From: an uncultured Bryobacteraceae bacterium
GTDB taxonomy: Bacteria > Acidobacteriota > Terriglobia > Bryobacterales > Bryobacteraceae
Reading direction: 5' to 3'
NCBI GenBank assembly: GCA_937924525.1
Contig: CALDSU010000004.1
Location: 186,001-250,000 of the forward strand
DNA length: 64,000 nt
Below, in pieces: positions 43,733-51,825 of this stretch. The notes below the pieces were generated by a model that saw only the letters and a list, made by a program, of their open reading frames with translations, searched no databases and had not been told where the DNA came from. The position numbers and the translations under genes were made by a program. Each line of letters starts with the position of its first letter. Position 1 is the first letter of the stretch.

Positions 43733-44164
43733 GGTCCCATTCTCCTGCCCTGCGCGTCGGGGAGCAAACCCCGTTCTGCCGCCGGCGGGGAATGCGGGTA
43801 TGTTCCGCCCAGTCGACGGCGTGGCGAAGCGGCGCCAGGCGACGTAGCTGATCGCCCGGTGCGGGCGGAGGCTCTGGGCATCTGTGATTCCGCACTTCCG
43901 CTATCTGGCCACCCTTTTCTACGATCGGGCAGGCGCTGACGGGCGGATTTGTGATCGTCGCGCCAGCCCCCCTTCGAGCCTTAACCCGTCCGGGTGACGT
44001 GGTAAAGGTTAGAGGTCAGCTCGTCAGCTTCCGGTGCTTGCGGCGCGAAGCTGGCTGCGATGACCGGGCTCGGATCGGCTCCCCTGTCCTGGTGACCAGG
44101 CGCGACCGAAGATCGCCGTCAGATGCCTGCCAGGACCGAGGTTGCTTACCCGTTTGCCAGTCTT
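43733..44164. other. Divergent gene-free stretch between the ceramidase-like gene and vapB
   Basis: No supported gene. Two small hairpins are visible: CGGGG/CCCCG at 43758-43773, which would lie in the leader of the minus-strand gene, and CCTGG/CCAGG at 44088-44100. A short frame at 43951-44178 has no recognisable product. Confidence 0.4.
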
Positions 44165-44192
44165 ATGGCATTTTGTAATCAGTATATGCCAT
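44165..44192 (+). promoter_or_regulatory. Operator-like inverted repeat of the vapBC operon
   Basis: ATGGCAT (44165-44171) and ATGCCAT (44186-44192) are a perfect 7-bp inverted repeat with a 14-bp A/T-rich spacer, ending 11 bp before the vapB start. Just after it ATCATGAT (44191-44198) is a perfect palindrome. Ribbon-helix-helix antitoxins bind such sites to repress their own operon. Confidence 0.6.
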
Positions 44193-44203
44193 CATGATAA
44201 CAA

Positions 44204-44455
44204 ATGGTCCGGACACAAATTCAGATCACCGAAGAGCAGGCCGCCAGTCTGCGGTCTATGTCCGCAGAGCGCCGTCAGCCTATCGCCGAGCTGATTCGGA
44301 CGAGCATCGATTTATTTCTTCAGAAAGAAGTGGGCGTCAGCCGTGAGCGGAAACGAGCCAGGGCCAAGAGCGCCGCGGGGCGGTTCGCTTCTTCGTCTGC
44401 GGATGCCAGCGCGGAACACGACAGATACCTGGCAGGGGCTTTCGGCGGGCAATGA
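44204..44455 (+). CDS. vapB: VapB-type ribbon-helix-helix antitoxin
   Basis: 83 residues. The N-terminus VRTQIQITEEQAASLRSMS fits a ribbon-helix-helix DNA-binding domain: one strand, then two helices (PIAELIRTSIDLFLQKE). The Arg/Lys-rich middle and flexible Ser/Ala tail would wrap the toxin. It would neutralise VapC and autorepress through the repeat just upstream. Its stop overlaps the vapC start by 4 bp. No good ribosome binding site precedes the ATG. The base composition is visibly more A/T-rich than the neighbours, which suggests acquisition by transfer. Confidence 0.82.
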   Translation: MVRTQIQITEEQAASLRSMSAERRQPIAELIRTSIDLFLQKEVGVSRERKRARAKSAAGRFASSSADASAEHDRYLAGAFGGQ

Positions 44456-44850
44456 CCTTTGTAGATACATCCGCAATCTACGCCATTCTCGACCGGAACG
44501 ACGCAAATCATGATGTCGCCAAGACCTGTTGGTTCGCTCTCCTCGATTCCAACGATTTGCTCTTCACGACGAACTACATTGTTGTCGAGAGTTGTGCGCT
44601 GGCCCAGAGCCGGTTGGGGTTGGATGCCGTACGTGCGATCCAAGAGGACCTTCTGCCGGTGATGGAGATGGTCTGGGTGGATGAAGCCACTCACTCTTTG
44701 GCCATGACCGCGCTGCTGGCGGCGCAACGGCGAAAGCTGAGCCTGGTCGATTGCGTCAGCTTCGCCGTCATGCGGGCGAGAGGCTCGCAAGTCGCGTTCG
44801 CATTCGACGAACATTTCGGGGAGGAACGCTTCGGGTTCCCCACAGGATGA
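44452..44850 (+). CDS. vapC: VapC-type PIN-domain toxin ribonuclease
   Basis: 132 residues, the usual VapC length. The PIN active-site acids are all present: D5 (FVDTSAIYA), E46 (NYIVVES), D100 (LSLVDCVSF) and D119 (AFDEHFG). These coordinate Mg or Mn for RNA cleavage; VapC toxins typically cut tRNA or the rRNA loop. The catalytic set is intact, so the toxin should be active when not bound by VapB. Translation is coupled to vapB by ATGA. Confidence 0.92.
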   Translation: MTFVDTSAIYAILDRNDANHDVAKTCWFALLDSNDLLFTTNYIVVESCALAQSRLGLDAVRAIQEDLLPVMEMVWVDEATHSLAMTALLAAQRRKLSLVDCVSFAVMRARGSQVAFAFDEHFGEERFGFPTG

Positions 44851-45167
44851 TGGCGCCAACGGAGACGGCGCCGCACAGCTGCAAACCGTTTCCGGGTTGC
44901 TGGACTGGGGAGAGGCCCGTTTCCCGCTCTCTCCCGTCCGCGTGGCCTCGCAGAGGACTTCGCCGATCGGTCCCGCGTCGGCCATATCTCGGCAGGTCCG
45001 CGCCCTGCCGCAAAACTCAGGGAACCGCCGCCGGGTCCGCGTGGTATTCTGAAAAGGCTACCGGAGGGGTAGTGTTTCCGCTTGCTACGTTCGTCCGCTG
45101 AAGATCCGGCCTAGACTAGCTCGCCAGTGTAAGTTCGCCCGCAAGGGACAGTGAAGGAGTTCATTCA
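44851..45167. other. Gene-free stretch between vapC and the RRM gene
   Basis: A long hairpin is visible at 44902-44939: GGAC plus GGGAGAG pair with CTCTCCC plus GTCC across a 2-nt bulge. It has no T-run, so it may protect or end the vapBC message. TATTCT near 45044 and TAGACT near 45113 are -10-like but lack clear partners. AAGGAG lies 9 bp before the RRM start. Confidence 0.4.
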
Positions 45168-45515
45168 ATGACCAACATCTTTGTAGGAAACCTCTCCTAC
45201 CAGACCACGCAAGAGGAGCTTGAGGCTGCCTTTTCGGCGTACGGCGCCGTAGATCGGGTCAGCGTGGTCCGCGACCGCGGCACGGGGCAGTCCCGCGGCT
45301 TCGGGTTTGTGGAGATGCCGAACAGCGACGAGGCCTCGCGCGCGATCACCGGCTTAAACGGCCGCGAGCTGAACGGCCGGGCGTTGAGCGTCAACGAGGC
45401 GCGGCCACGCGAGGAGCGCCGCGGAGATGCGCGTTTTGGCGGAGGCCGCCCGTCGGGCCGTCCCGGCGGGGGCGGATTCGGGGGCGGCCGCAACCGGCGT
45501 GAGCCCCGCTGGTAG
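45168..45515 (+). CDS. RNA-binding protein with one RRM domain and Gly/Arg-rich tail
   Basis: 115 residues. A single RRM of about 80 residues shows RNP2 (IFVGNLSY) and RNP1 (RGFGFVEM), with the usual LNGRELNGRALSVNEA end. The tail is Gly/Arg-rich (GGGGFGGGRNRREPRW), as in bacterial cold-inducible Rbp proteins of cyanobacteria and Acidobacteria. It likely binds single-stranded RNA. The gene has its own strong ribosome binding site (GAAGGAG) and its own terminator, so it is probably a single-gene unit. Confidence 0.93.
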   Translation: MTNIFVGNLSYQTTQEELEAAFSAYGAVDRVSVVRDRGTGQSRGFGFVEMPNSDEASRAITGLNGRELNGRALSVNEARPREERRGDARFGGGRPSGRPGGGGFGGGRNRREPRW

Positions 45516-45545
45516 TCTCCATCCGCCCCAGACTGGAGTTTGAAG

Positions 45546-45578
45546 AGGAGCGCCGTTTGGCGCTCCTGTTCGCTTTTT
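45546..45578 (+). terminator. Intrinsic terminator of the RRM gene
   Basis: AGGAGCGCC (45546-45554) pairs perfectly with GGCGCTCCT (45559-45567) around a GTTT loop, followed by GTTCGCTTTTT. It sits 11 bp before the promoter of the lysine operon and insulates the two units. Confidence 0.9.
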
Positions 45579-45589
45579 GGGGGCGGAGT

Positions 45590-45619
45590 TTGACGCCCGC
45601 CCCCGCGCTTCGCTATCCT
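45590..45619 (+). promoter_or_regulatory. Promoter of the riboswitch-controlled lysine operon
   Basis: TTGACG (45590-45595, 5 of 6) is followed after 18 bp by TATCCT (45614-45619, 4 of 6). Transcription would begin near 45626, exactly where the first stem of the riboswitch starts. The agreement of the two independent signals supports both. Confidence 0.65.
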
Positions 45620-45625
45620 GAAACG

Positions 45626-45816
45626 TCTGATAGAGGCGCGGAGGCGAAGAGTACCCTGGCTGCGGTGACCGCCCGTTCGGGAGGCCGGGGGAAAGGCGCC
45701 TGGGAGTAGTTTCCGCCGAAGCCAGGCCAGCGACGGGAGCGGTCAGGGCTGGGGGCCTGTGGCGAAGAGCCGGGCCACTGTCATCCGCGGTTCGCCGCGG
45801 ATGGAGCGCTATCAGG
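45626..45816 (+). promoter_or_regulatory. Lysine riboswitch (L-box)
   Basis: The aptamer matches known lysine riboswitches in order. Helix P1 is TGATAG (45628-45633) with CTATCA (45809-45814), extended by C-G and G-U pairs. Core segments follow: AGAGGCGCGG, GAAGAGTA (loop-E-like turn), GGAAAGGCGCC, GCCGAAGCC (45715-45723), GGGCTGGGGGCC and the hallmark ACTGTCA (45777-45783). P5 is CATCCGCGG/CCGCGGATG around a TTCG loop (45782-45803), followed by GGAGCG before P1 closes. It binds lysine and would lower expression of the six downstream lysine-pathway genes. No terminator with a T-run follows, so control may be at translation, or by Rho. Confidence 0.93.
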
Positions 45817-45878
45817 AAGCGCCCCATCTCCGCCTACCCGCTCGAGAGCAGCCTTCCTGCCCGCTCCCCATCACGCTT

Positions 45879-46910
45879 ATGGACCTATTCGCACTGACGC
45901 GCACGCTGGTCGATATCGAATCGATCACCGGCAACGAAGAGCAGGTGGGGTTGTTCCTGCTGGATTACCTCGGCGCTCTCGCCTCGCGCCATGGCGGGCG
46001 GGTGGAACGCCTGGAGGTGGAACCCCGCCGGTTCAACGTGCTCGCCACCTTCGGCGAGAAACCGCTGGTGACCCTCTCCACCCACTTCGACACGGTGCCG
46101 CCGTTTTTCCCGTCGCGCGAGGACGAGGAGTTTATCTGGGGCCGCGCCGCCTGCGACACCAAGGGCATCATCGCCGCGATGATCAAAGCGGCCGAGGCGC
46201 TGCTGGAAGCCGGTGAAAACCGCGGCCTGGGGCTGCTGTTCGTGGTGGGCGAGGAGCGCAACAGCGCCGGCGCGTTTGTGGCGGCGCGCAACCCGCGCGG
46301 TTCGCGCTACCTGATCAACGGAGAACCTACGGAGAACAAACTGGCGCTGGGCTCGAAGGGCGCCCTGCGTTACGAGATTCTGGCGCGTGGCAAGATGGCG
46401 CATTCGGCGTACCCGCACCTGGGCGATTCGGCCATCGATAAGCTGCTGGACGCGCTGGCGGCGCTTCGCGCCATCGAACTGCCCGTCGACGAGGTGCTGG
46501 GTCCCAGCACCTTGAACATCGGCACGCTGGCCGGCGGGCGCGCGCCGAATGTCATCGCCGACGAAGCCAAGGCCGAGGTGTTCATCCGGCTGGTAGGCGA
46601 TTCGGCGGCGACGCGCGCCGCGGTGGAGCGCGCCTGCGCCGGGCGGGCGGAAGCTCGCGTCGTGCTGGAAATTCCCGCCGTGCGCCTCGGTTCGCTGCCG
46701 GGGTTCGCCACCGACGTGATGGCCTACACCACGGACATCCCGGCGTTTGGGACCAGTTGGGGGCAGCCGTTCCTGATCGGTCCCGGCTCGATCCACGTGG
46801 CGCACACCCTCGAGGAGCGCGTGCCGAAGCGACAGCTCCGGGAAGCGGTGGAACTCTACAAGGACCTGGTGAGAAGTTTATGGAACCGAGAATCGAATGC
46901 GGCATTTTAG
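45879..46910 (+). CDS. dapE: M20-family deacylase, probable succinyl-diaminopimelate desuccinylase
   Basis: 343 residues from ATG at 45879; the frame is open further upstream but that part lies in the riboswitch. Zinc-enzyme motifs: LSTHFDTVPPF (His, Asp), WGRAACDTKGI (bridging Asp), VVGEERNSAGA (catalytic and metal Glu), INGEPTENKLALGSKG, and a final IHVAHTLEERV. It would remove succinate from N-succinyl-LL-diaminopimelate in lysine synthesis. The assignment depends on context, since the succinyl-transferase gene dapD closes the same operon; by sequence alone an ArgE- or LysK-like role is possible. There is no visible ribosome binding site before the ATG, which fits riboswitch control of this start. 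It overlaps asd by 31 bp. Confidence 0.8.
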   Translation: MDLFALTRTLVDIESITGNEEQVGLFLLDYLGALASRHGGRVERLEVEPRRFNVLATFGEKPLVTLSTHFDTVPPFFPSREDEEFIWGRAACDTKGIIAAMIKAAEALLEAGENRGLGLLFVVGEERNSAGAFVAARNPRGSRYLINGEPTENKLALGSKGALRYEILARGKMAHSAYPHLGDSAIDKLLDALAALRAIELPVDEVLGPSTLNIGTLAGGRAPNVIADEAKAEVFIRLVGDSAATRAAVERACAGRAEARVVLEIPAVRLGSLPGFATDVMAYTTDIPAFGTSWGQPFLIGPGSIHVAHTLEERVPKRQLREAVELYKDLVRSLWNRESNAAF

Positions 46911-47929
46911 GCGCCACCGGCATGGTGGGCCAGCATTTTGTCAAGTTTCTGCAAGGCCACCCGCAGTTCGCGCTGACCTGGCTGGGCGCCAGCGACCGCT
47001 CGGCGGGCAAAAAGTACAAGGATGCCGCCAAGTGGCATCTGGGCGGCGTCACGCCGGAATCGGTGGCGGATTTGACCGTCGAGGAGTCGAAGCCGGGAAA
47101 CGCGCCCAAGCTGGTGTTCTCGGCGATGGACGCCTCGGTGGCGACGGAGATTGAGCAAGCGTTCGCGCAGGCGGGCCACGTGGTGGTGTCGAACTCGCGC
47201 AACCATCGCATGGAGCGCGACGTGCCGCTGCTGGTGCCCGAGATCAACGCGGACCATCTCAAGCTGATCCCGGTGCAACAGCGGCATCGCGGCTGGAAGG
47301 GGCAGATTGTGACCAATCCGAACTGCTCGACCGTAGTGCTGACCATGGGTTTGGCGGCGATGAAGCCGTTCGGAATCCGGCGGGTGATGGTGACCACGCT
47401 TCAGGCCATCTCCGGCGCCGGGTATCCGGGCGTACCGTCCATGGACATCAACGCGAACGTCATTCCGTTCATCGGCGGCGAGGAGTCCAAAATGGAAACC
47501 GAGACCCAGAAGATCCTCGGTGACTTCGCCGGCGACCATATCGAACCGCTGCGCGCGCGCGTGAGCGCGCACTGCAACCGCGTACCGGTGGTGGACGGGC
47601 ACCTGGCCACGGTCTCGGTCGAGTTCGAGAAGAAACCTACCGAAGCCGATCTGATGGCGGCGATCGAGGGGTTCACCGGCGTGCCGCAGCAGCGCAAACT
47701 GGCCAGCGCGCCCGCGCGGCCGGTGATCTACATGCACGAGGCGGACCGCCCGCAACCGCGCAAGGACGTGGAGCGCGAGCGTGGCATGGCGGCGTTTGTC
47801 GGCCGGCTGCGGCCTTGTCCCGTGCTGGACTGGAAATTCATCGCGCTGGGTCATAACACCGTCCGCGGAGCGGCGGGCGCGGCCGTGCTGAATGCGGAAT
47901 TGATGGTGGCGGAGGGACTGCTCGACTAA
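46880..47929 (+). CDS. asd: Aspartate-semialdehyde dehydrogenase
   Basis: 349 residues from ATG at 46880. It reduces aspartyl phosphate to aspartate semialdehyde with NADPH. The nucleotide loop GILGATGMVGQHF opens the protein, and the catalytic cysteine is C149 in VTNPNCST. SGAGYPGVPSMDINANVIPFI is split here by the family's glycines, and HCNRVPVVDGH carries the active-site His region. The sequence belongs to the archaeal/fungal-type branch rather than the E. coli type. It overlaps dapE at its start, and its stop is immediately followed by the lysC ATG. Confidence 0.95.
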   Translation: MEPRIECGILGATGMVGQHFVKFLQGHPQFALTWLGASDRSAGKKYKDAAKWHLGGVTPESVADLTVEESKPGNAPKLVFSAMDASVATEIEQAFAQAGHVVVSNSRNHRMERDVPLLVPEINADHLKLIPVQQRHRGWKGQIVTNPNCSTVVLTMGLAAMKPFGIRRVMVTTLQAISGAGYPGVPSMDINANVIPFIGGEESKMETETQKILGDFAGDHIEPLRARVSAHCNRVPVVDGHLATVSVEFEKKPTEADLMAAIEGFTGVPQQRKLASAPARPVIYMHEADRPQPRKDVERERGMAAFVGRLRPCPVLDWKFIALGHNTVRGAAGAAVLNAELMVAEGLLD

Positions 47930-49303
47930 ATGATTGTCATGAAGTTCGGCGGTTCGTCGGTGGAATCGGCGGCCGCCATTGAACGAGTCGCGGCGATTGT
48001 CCGGGCGCGGCTGGACCGCCGCCCGGCGGTGGTGGTGTCGGCGATGGGCAAGACCACCAACAAGCTGCTGGCCATGGCCTCGACCGCCGCCGCCGGCCGG
48101 CGCGAGGAGGCCCTCGGGCAGCTTCAGGATCTGCGCGAGTTTCACCTGCGGGAATCCGGCCTGCTGGTTGCCGAAGCAGGCCGCGGCGAAGTTCATGCCG
48201 CGCTGGAAGAGCACTTCCAGGAACTGGCCGAACTGGTGAAGGGGCTCGCGATTCTCGGAGAACTCACGCCCCGCTCGATCGACGCGATCTCCAGCTACGG
48301 CGAACGCCTGTCCAGTTTCATTGTGACGCACGCCTTCCGGGCGCTGGGAATTCCCGCGGTACATCTCGATTCCCGGAAGGTGATCATCACCGATCGCCGC
48401 CACACTCAGGCCGCCCCGCTCTACGCCGCCACCTACGCCAGGCTCCGGGAAACCGTGCCGCCGTTGCTCCGCGACCGCGTGGTGGTGATGGGCGGTTTCA
48501 TCGGCGCGACGGAAGACGGGGTCACGTCGACGCTCGGCCGCGGCGGCTCCGACTTTTCCGCCTCGCTGGTGGGGGCGGGCATTGGCGCCGAGGAAATCCA
48601 GATCTGGACCGATGTCGACGGCATGTTGACCGCCGATCCCACCGTGTACCCCGGCGGCTTTCGCCTGAAAGCGATTTCGTTCGCCGAAGCTTCCGAACTG
48701 GCCTATTTCGGCGCCAAGGTGTTGCATCCGTCCACGGTCCTGCCCGCCATGGACCGAAAAATCCCGGTGCTGATTCTGAACTCCCGGCGGCCCGATGTTG
48801 CCGGGACGCGCGTGGTGGCCGATGCGGTGCCATGCCGGAATGTCGTCAAGTCCATCTCCTGCAAGCGCGGCGTGACGGTGGTCAACATCGCATCCACGCG
48901 CATGTTGATGGCGTACGGCTTTCTGAAGCGGATCTTCGAGGTGTTTGAGCGGTACGAAACCCCGGTCGACATGCTGGCCACCTCCGAGGTCAGCGTTTCG
49001 CTGACCATCGACCACGCGGCGCGCCTGGAGGCCATCTGCGAGGAACTCCGCGGGTTCTCCGAGGTCGCCGTGGAGACCGGCCAGGCCATCATTTGCGTGG
49101 TGGGCGAGAACATCCGCCACACGCCCGGCGTCGGGGCGCGGGTGTTCAAGGCGCTGAACGGCGTCAACATCCGGATGATCTCGCAAGGCGCTTCGCGGCT
49201 GAATCTGGGCCTGGTGGTAGCGGAAGCGGATCTCGGCGCCGCGGTAGCGGCGCTCCACCAGGAATTGTTCGACGACCCCGACCCGGAGGTGTTTGAGGCG
49301 TGA
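47930..49303 (+). CDS. lysC: Aspartate kinase with ACT domains
   Basis: 457 residues. It phosphorylates aspartate, the first step of lysine, threonine and methionine synthesis. MKFGGSSVESAAA opens the kinase, SSYGERLSS and TLGRGGSDFSASLVGAG are substrate- and ATP-site segments, and EIQIWTDVDGMLTADP is the family signature. The C-terminal part (about 305-457) holds two ACT domains, the usual site of lysine or threonine feedback (KRGVTVVNIASTRM, VVGENIRHTPGVGARVFKAL). So control acts twice: lysine riboswitch on expression and probably allostery on the enzyme. The ATG follows the asd stop directly; the second ATG at 47939 is an alternative start. Confidence 0.95.
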   Translation: MIVMKFGGSSVESAAAIERVAAIVRARLDRRPAVVVSAMGKTTNKLLAMASTAAAGRREEALGQLQDLREFHLRESGLLVAEAGRGEVHAALEEHFQELAELVKGLAILGELTPRSIDAISSYGERLSSFIVTHAFRALGIPAVHLDSRKVIITDRRHTQAAPLYAATYARLRETVPPLLRDRVVVMGGFIGATEDGVTSTLGRGGSDFSASLVGAGIGAEEIQIWTDVDGMLTADPTVYPGGFRLKAISFAEASELAYFGAKVLHPSTVLPAMDRKIPVLILNSRRPDVAGTRVVADAVPCRNVVKSISCKRGVTVVNIASTRMLMAYGFLKRIFEVFERYETPVDMLATSEVSVSLTIDHAARLEAICEELRGFSEVAVETGQAIICVVGENIRHTPGVGARVFKALNGVNIRMISQGASRLNLGLVVAEADLGAAVAALHQELFDDPDPEVFEA

Positions 49304-49989
49304 AGCTCGCGCTGGTAGGGTACGGCAAAATGGGGCGGATGATCGAGAGTCTCGCCCCGGAGTATGGCGGCTGCGTGACGCTGCGGCTGGACGAGCATAA
49401 CAACGCCGGTTACGAGGGGATCACGCGCGAGAACTTCGCCGGCGTGGACGTCGCCATCGACTTCTCGACGCCGGCGGCGGCGGCGGAGAACATCTCGCGG
49501 ATCGCGGCGCTGGGCGTGAACATCGTGGTGGGCACCACCGGCTGGCTGGAGCACCTGGAGGAGATTCGCCAGACCGTGGCCCGAACCGGCATCGGCTTGG
49601 TGTGGAGTCCCAATTATTCGATTGGGGTGCAGATCTTTTTCCGGCTGGCGGCCGAAGCCGCCCGGCTGCTCGCCCCGCACCCGGCCTATGAGGCTTGGGG
49701 CTATGAGATCCATCACTCCGCGAAAAAAGACGCTCCCTCCGGCACCCTGCTCAAACTGGTGGAAGAGATGCGGCGCGCGGGGTACGATCGAAGGATCGAC
49801 GTGGCCTCCAACCGCGCGGGCACGATGGCCGGTACGCACGAAATCGGCTTTGACGCGGCGGCGGACACCATCACGCTGCGCCATACGGCGCGCAACCGGG
49901 AGGGCTTTGCCCGGGGCGCGCTGCACGCCGCCCGCTGGGTGGCCGGCAAACAGGGCTTTTACGAGTTTTCGCAGGTGCTGTTCGGCTAG
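49300..49989 (+). CDS. dapB: 4-hydroxy-tetrahydrodipicolinate reductase
   Basis: 229 residues from a GTG at 49300 overlapping the lysC stop (GTGA). It reduces hydroxytetrahydrodipicolinate with NAD(P)H. KLALVGYGKMGRMIE is the nucleotide-binding loop; VAIDFSTPAAAAENI and VVGTTGW are family signatures, and EIHHSAKKDAPSGTLLKL carries the catalytic His-His and Lys. It is shorter than the E. coli protein (273), mainly by a shorter region after the first strand, as in several short-form DapB proteins. Confidence 0.95.
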   Translation: MKLALVGYGKMGRMIESLAPEYGGCVTLRLDEHNNAGYEGITRENFAGVDVAIDFSTPAAAAENISRIAALGVNIVVGTTGWLEHLEEIRQTVARTGIGLVWSPNYSIGVQIFFRLAAEAARLLAPHPAYEAWGYEIHHSAKKDAPSGTLLKLVEEMRRAGYDRRIDVASNRAGTMAGTHEIGFDAAADTITLRHTARNREGFARGALHAARWVAGKQGFYEFSQVLFG

Positions 49990-50017
49990 CCGCGCAGCCA
50001 GGCAGGAGGAGGAAACG

Positions 50018-50920
50018 ATGTTCACAGGATGTGGCACCGCGCTGGTCACCCCGTTCTCGCGCGACCGAATGCTGGACGAAGAGGCGCTGCGGCAACTGAT
50101 CCGGCGTCAGATCGAGGCGGGGATCAACTTCCTGGTGCCGTGCGGCACCACCGGCGAGAGCCCGACCCTGAGCCGCGCCGAGCATCTCCGCGTCGTGGAG
50201 ATCACGGTGGAGGAGACGCGCGGAAAGGTGCCCGTGCTCGCGGGGGCGGGCGGCTACAACACCGCCGAGGTCATCGAACTGGTGGGCGACCTGGCGGACC
50301 GCGGCGTGGACGGCATTCTTTCCGTAACGCCGTACTACAACAAACCGACGCAGGACGGCTTGATCCAGCACTACGAAGCCATCGCCGCCAGCACCACTTT
50401 GCCGATCATCATTTACAGCGTGCAGGGGCGGACCGGCGTCAACGTGGAGCCGTCCACGCTGGCGCAACTGGCCGAAATCGACAACATCATCGGCGTCAAG
50501 GAGGCTTCCGGGAGCATTCAGCAGATCGCCCAGGTACTCCAGAAAGTTCCCGACGATTTCCTGGTCCTATCCGGTGACGACGCCCTGACGCTGCCGCTCA
50601 TGGCTTTGGGCGGCAAAGGGATCATCTCGGTGGTGTCCAATGAGATCCCGGCGGAGATGACGGCCCTGGCGCAGTGCTGCCTGCGCGGGGATTTCCTTTC
50701 CGCGCGCGCCATCCACCGCCGGTATCACTCCCTGATGGAAGTGAATTTCGTCGAGTCGAATCCGATCCCGGTGAAAGCTGCGTTGGGGCTGATGGGCTTG
50801 CTGGATCCGGTGTACCGCCTGCCGCTGACGCCGCCCCGTCCGGACAGCCTGCAAAAGATCCTGCGGGTGCTCGAAGACCTCGAACTGGTCCGCACCCGCA
50901 GCGCGCCGGTGGCGCACTAG
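50018..50920 (+). CDS. dapA: 4-hydroxy-tetrahydrodipicolinate synthase
   Basis: 300 residues from ATG at 50018 with GGAGGAGG just upstream. It condenses pyruvate with aspartate semialdehyde. The Schiff-base lysine is K161 (IIGVKEASG), with Y133 and R138 (YSVQGRTG), at the same numbers as in E. coli; the usual YNVPGRTG is here YSVQGRTG. The phosphate/carboxylate loop is PCGTTGESPT and the barrel reads VLAGAGGYNT and VTPYYNKPTQDG. It is the branch-point enzyme of the pathway. Confidence 0.96.
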   Translation: MFTGCGTALVTPFSRDRMLDEEALRQLIRRQIEAGINFLVPCGTTGESPTLSRAEHLRVVEITVEETRGKVPVLAGAGGYNTAEVIELVGDLADRGVDGILSVTPYYNKPTQDGLIQHYEAIAASTTLPIIIYSVQGRTGVNVEPSTLAQLAEIDNIIGVKEASGSIQQIAQVLQKVPDDFLVLSGDDALTLPLMALGGKGIISVVSNEIPAEMTALAQCCLRGDFLSARAIHRRYHSLMEVNFVESNPIPVKAALGLMGLLDPVYRLPLTPPRPDSLQKILRVLEDLELVRTRSAPVAH

Positions 50921-50927
50921 GGTTTCC

Positions 50928-51770
50928 ATGCCTCTCTCCACGGAAATCGAAGCTTTGTTTGACCACCCGCCCGAGTCCTACACGGCGGAGCATTTTCAGA
51001 TCTTCCAGGCGTTCAAGGAGGAGTTGAACGCGGGCCGGGTCCGCGCGGCCGAACCGGACGCCGCTGCGCCGCTCGGCTGGCGGGTGAACCGTTGGGTGAA
51101 GAAAGGAATTCTGCTGGGCTTCCGGATGGGCCAGGTGGTCGACATGTCCGCCGACCGCGCCCGCCAGCCGTGGTTCGACAAGGCCACCTACCCGGTGCGG
51201 CAGTTCCGCGTGGACAGCGGCGTGAGGATCGTCCCTGGCGGTTCGAGCATCCGGGACGGCTGCTTCGTGGCGCGCGGCGTGACGTGCATGCCCCCGATGT
51301 ACATCAACGTGGGCGCCTACGTGGATGCCGGGACCATGGTCGATTCGCACGCGCTGGTGGGCAGTTGCGCTCAGATTGGCAAGAACTGCCACCTGTCGGC
51401 GGCCGCGCAAATCGGCGGGGTCTTGGAGCCTGTGGGCGCGCTGCCGGTCATTATCGAGGACGACGTGCTGGTGGGCGGCAACTGCGGCGTCTATGAGGGA
51501 ACGATGGTGGGGCGGCGCGCCGTGCTGGGCACGGGGACCATTCTGAACCGCTCGACTCCGGTCTACGATCTGGTGCGCGGGGTCGTGCACCAGGCCACCG
51601 ATGATCAGCCGCTGGTGATTCCCGCGGAAGCCGTGGTCGTGGCGGGTTCGCGCGCGATTTCCAGCGGCAAAGGTAAAGATTGGGGCATCTCGCTCTACAC
51701 GCCCGTGATCGTCAAGTATCGGGATGCGAAAACCGACGCCAGGATCCAACTGGAGGACCTGCTGCGGTAA
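50928..51770 (+). CDS. dapD: Tetrahydrodipicolinate N-succinyltransferase
   Basis: 280 residues. It transfers succinyl from succinyl-CoA to tetrahydrodipicolinate. An N-terminal helical part (about 1-100) precedes a left-handed beta-helix made of hexapeptide repeats: GGSSIRDGCFVARGVTCMPP, INVGAYVDAGTMVDSHALVG and VLVGGNCGVYEGTMVG. The C-terminal YTPVIVKYRDAKTDARIQ closes the fold. Its presence shows that this organism uses the succinylase branch, which supports calling the first operon gene dapE. The aminotransferase and the epimerase dapF are not in the window. Confidence 0.96.
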   Translation: MPLSTEIEALFDHPPESYTAEHFQIFQAFKEELNAGRVRAAEPDAAAPLGWRVNRWVKKGILLGFRMGQVVDMSADRARQPWFDKATYPVRQFRVDSGVRIVPGGSSIRDGCFVARGVTCMPPMYINVGAYVDAGTMVDSHALVGSCAQIGKNCHLSAAAQIGGVLEPVGALPVIIEDDVLVGGNCGVYEGTMVGRRAVLGTGTILNRSTPVYDLVRGVVHQATDDQPLVIPAEAVVVAGSRAISSGKGKDWGISLYTPVIVKYRDAKTDARIQLEDLLR

Positions 51771-51825
51771 CGATTTGGGCTTTACGGCCGCCTGTACTGG
51801 CGTAGTAGTCTTAGGATAGAGAGTG

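Noticed and set aside
43951-44178. A 75-codon frame upstream of vapB
   Set aside because: No family match and it overlaps the operator-like repeat; base pattern does not look coding.
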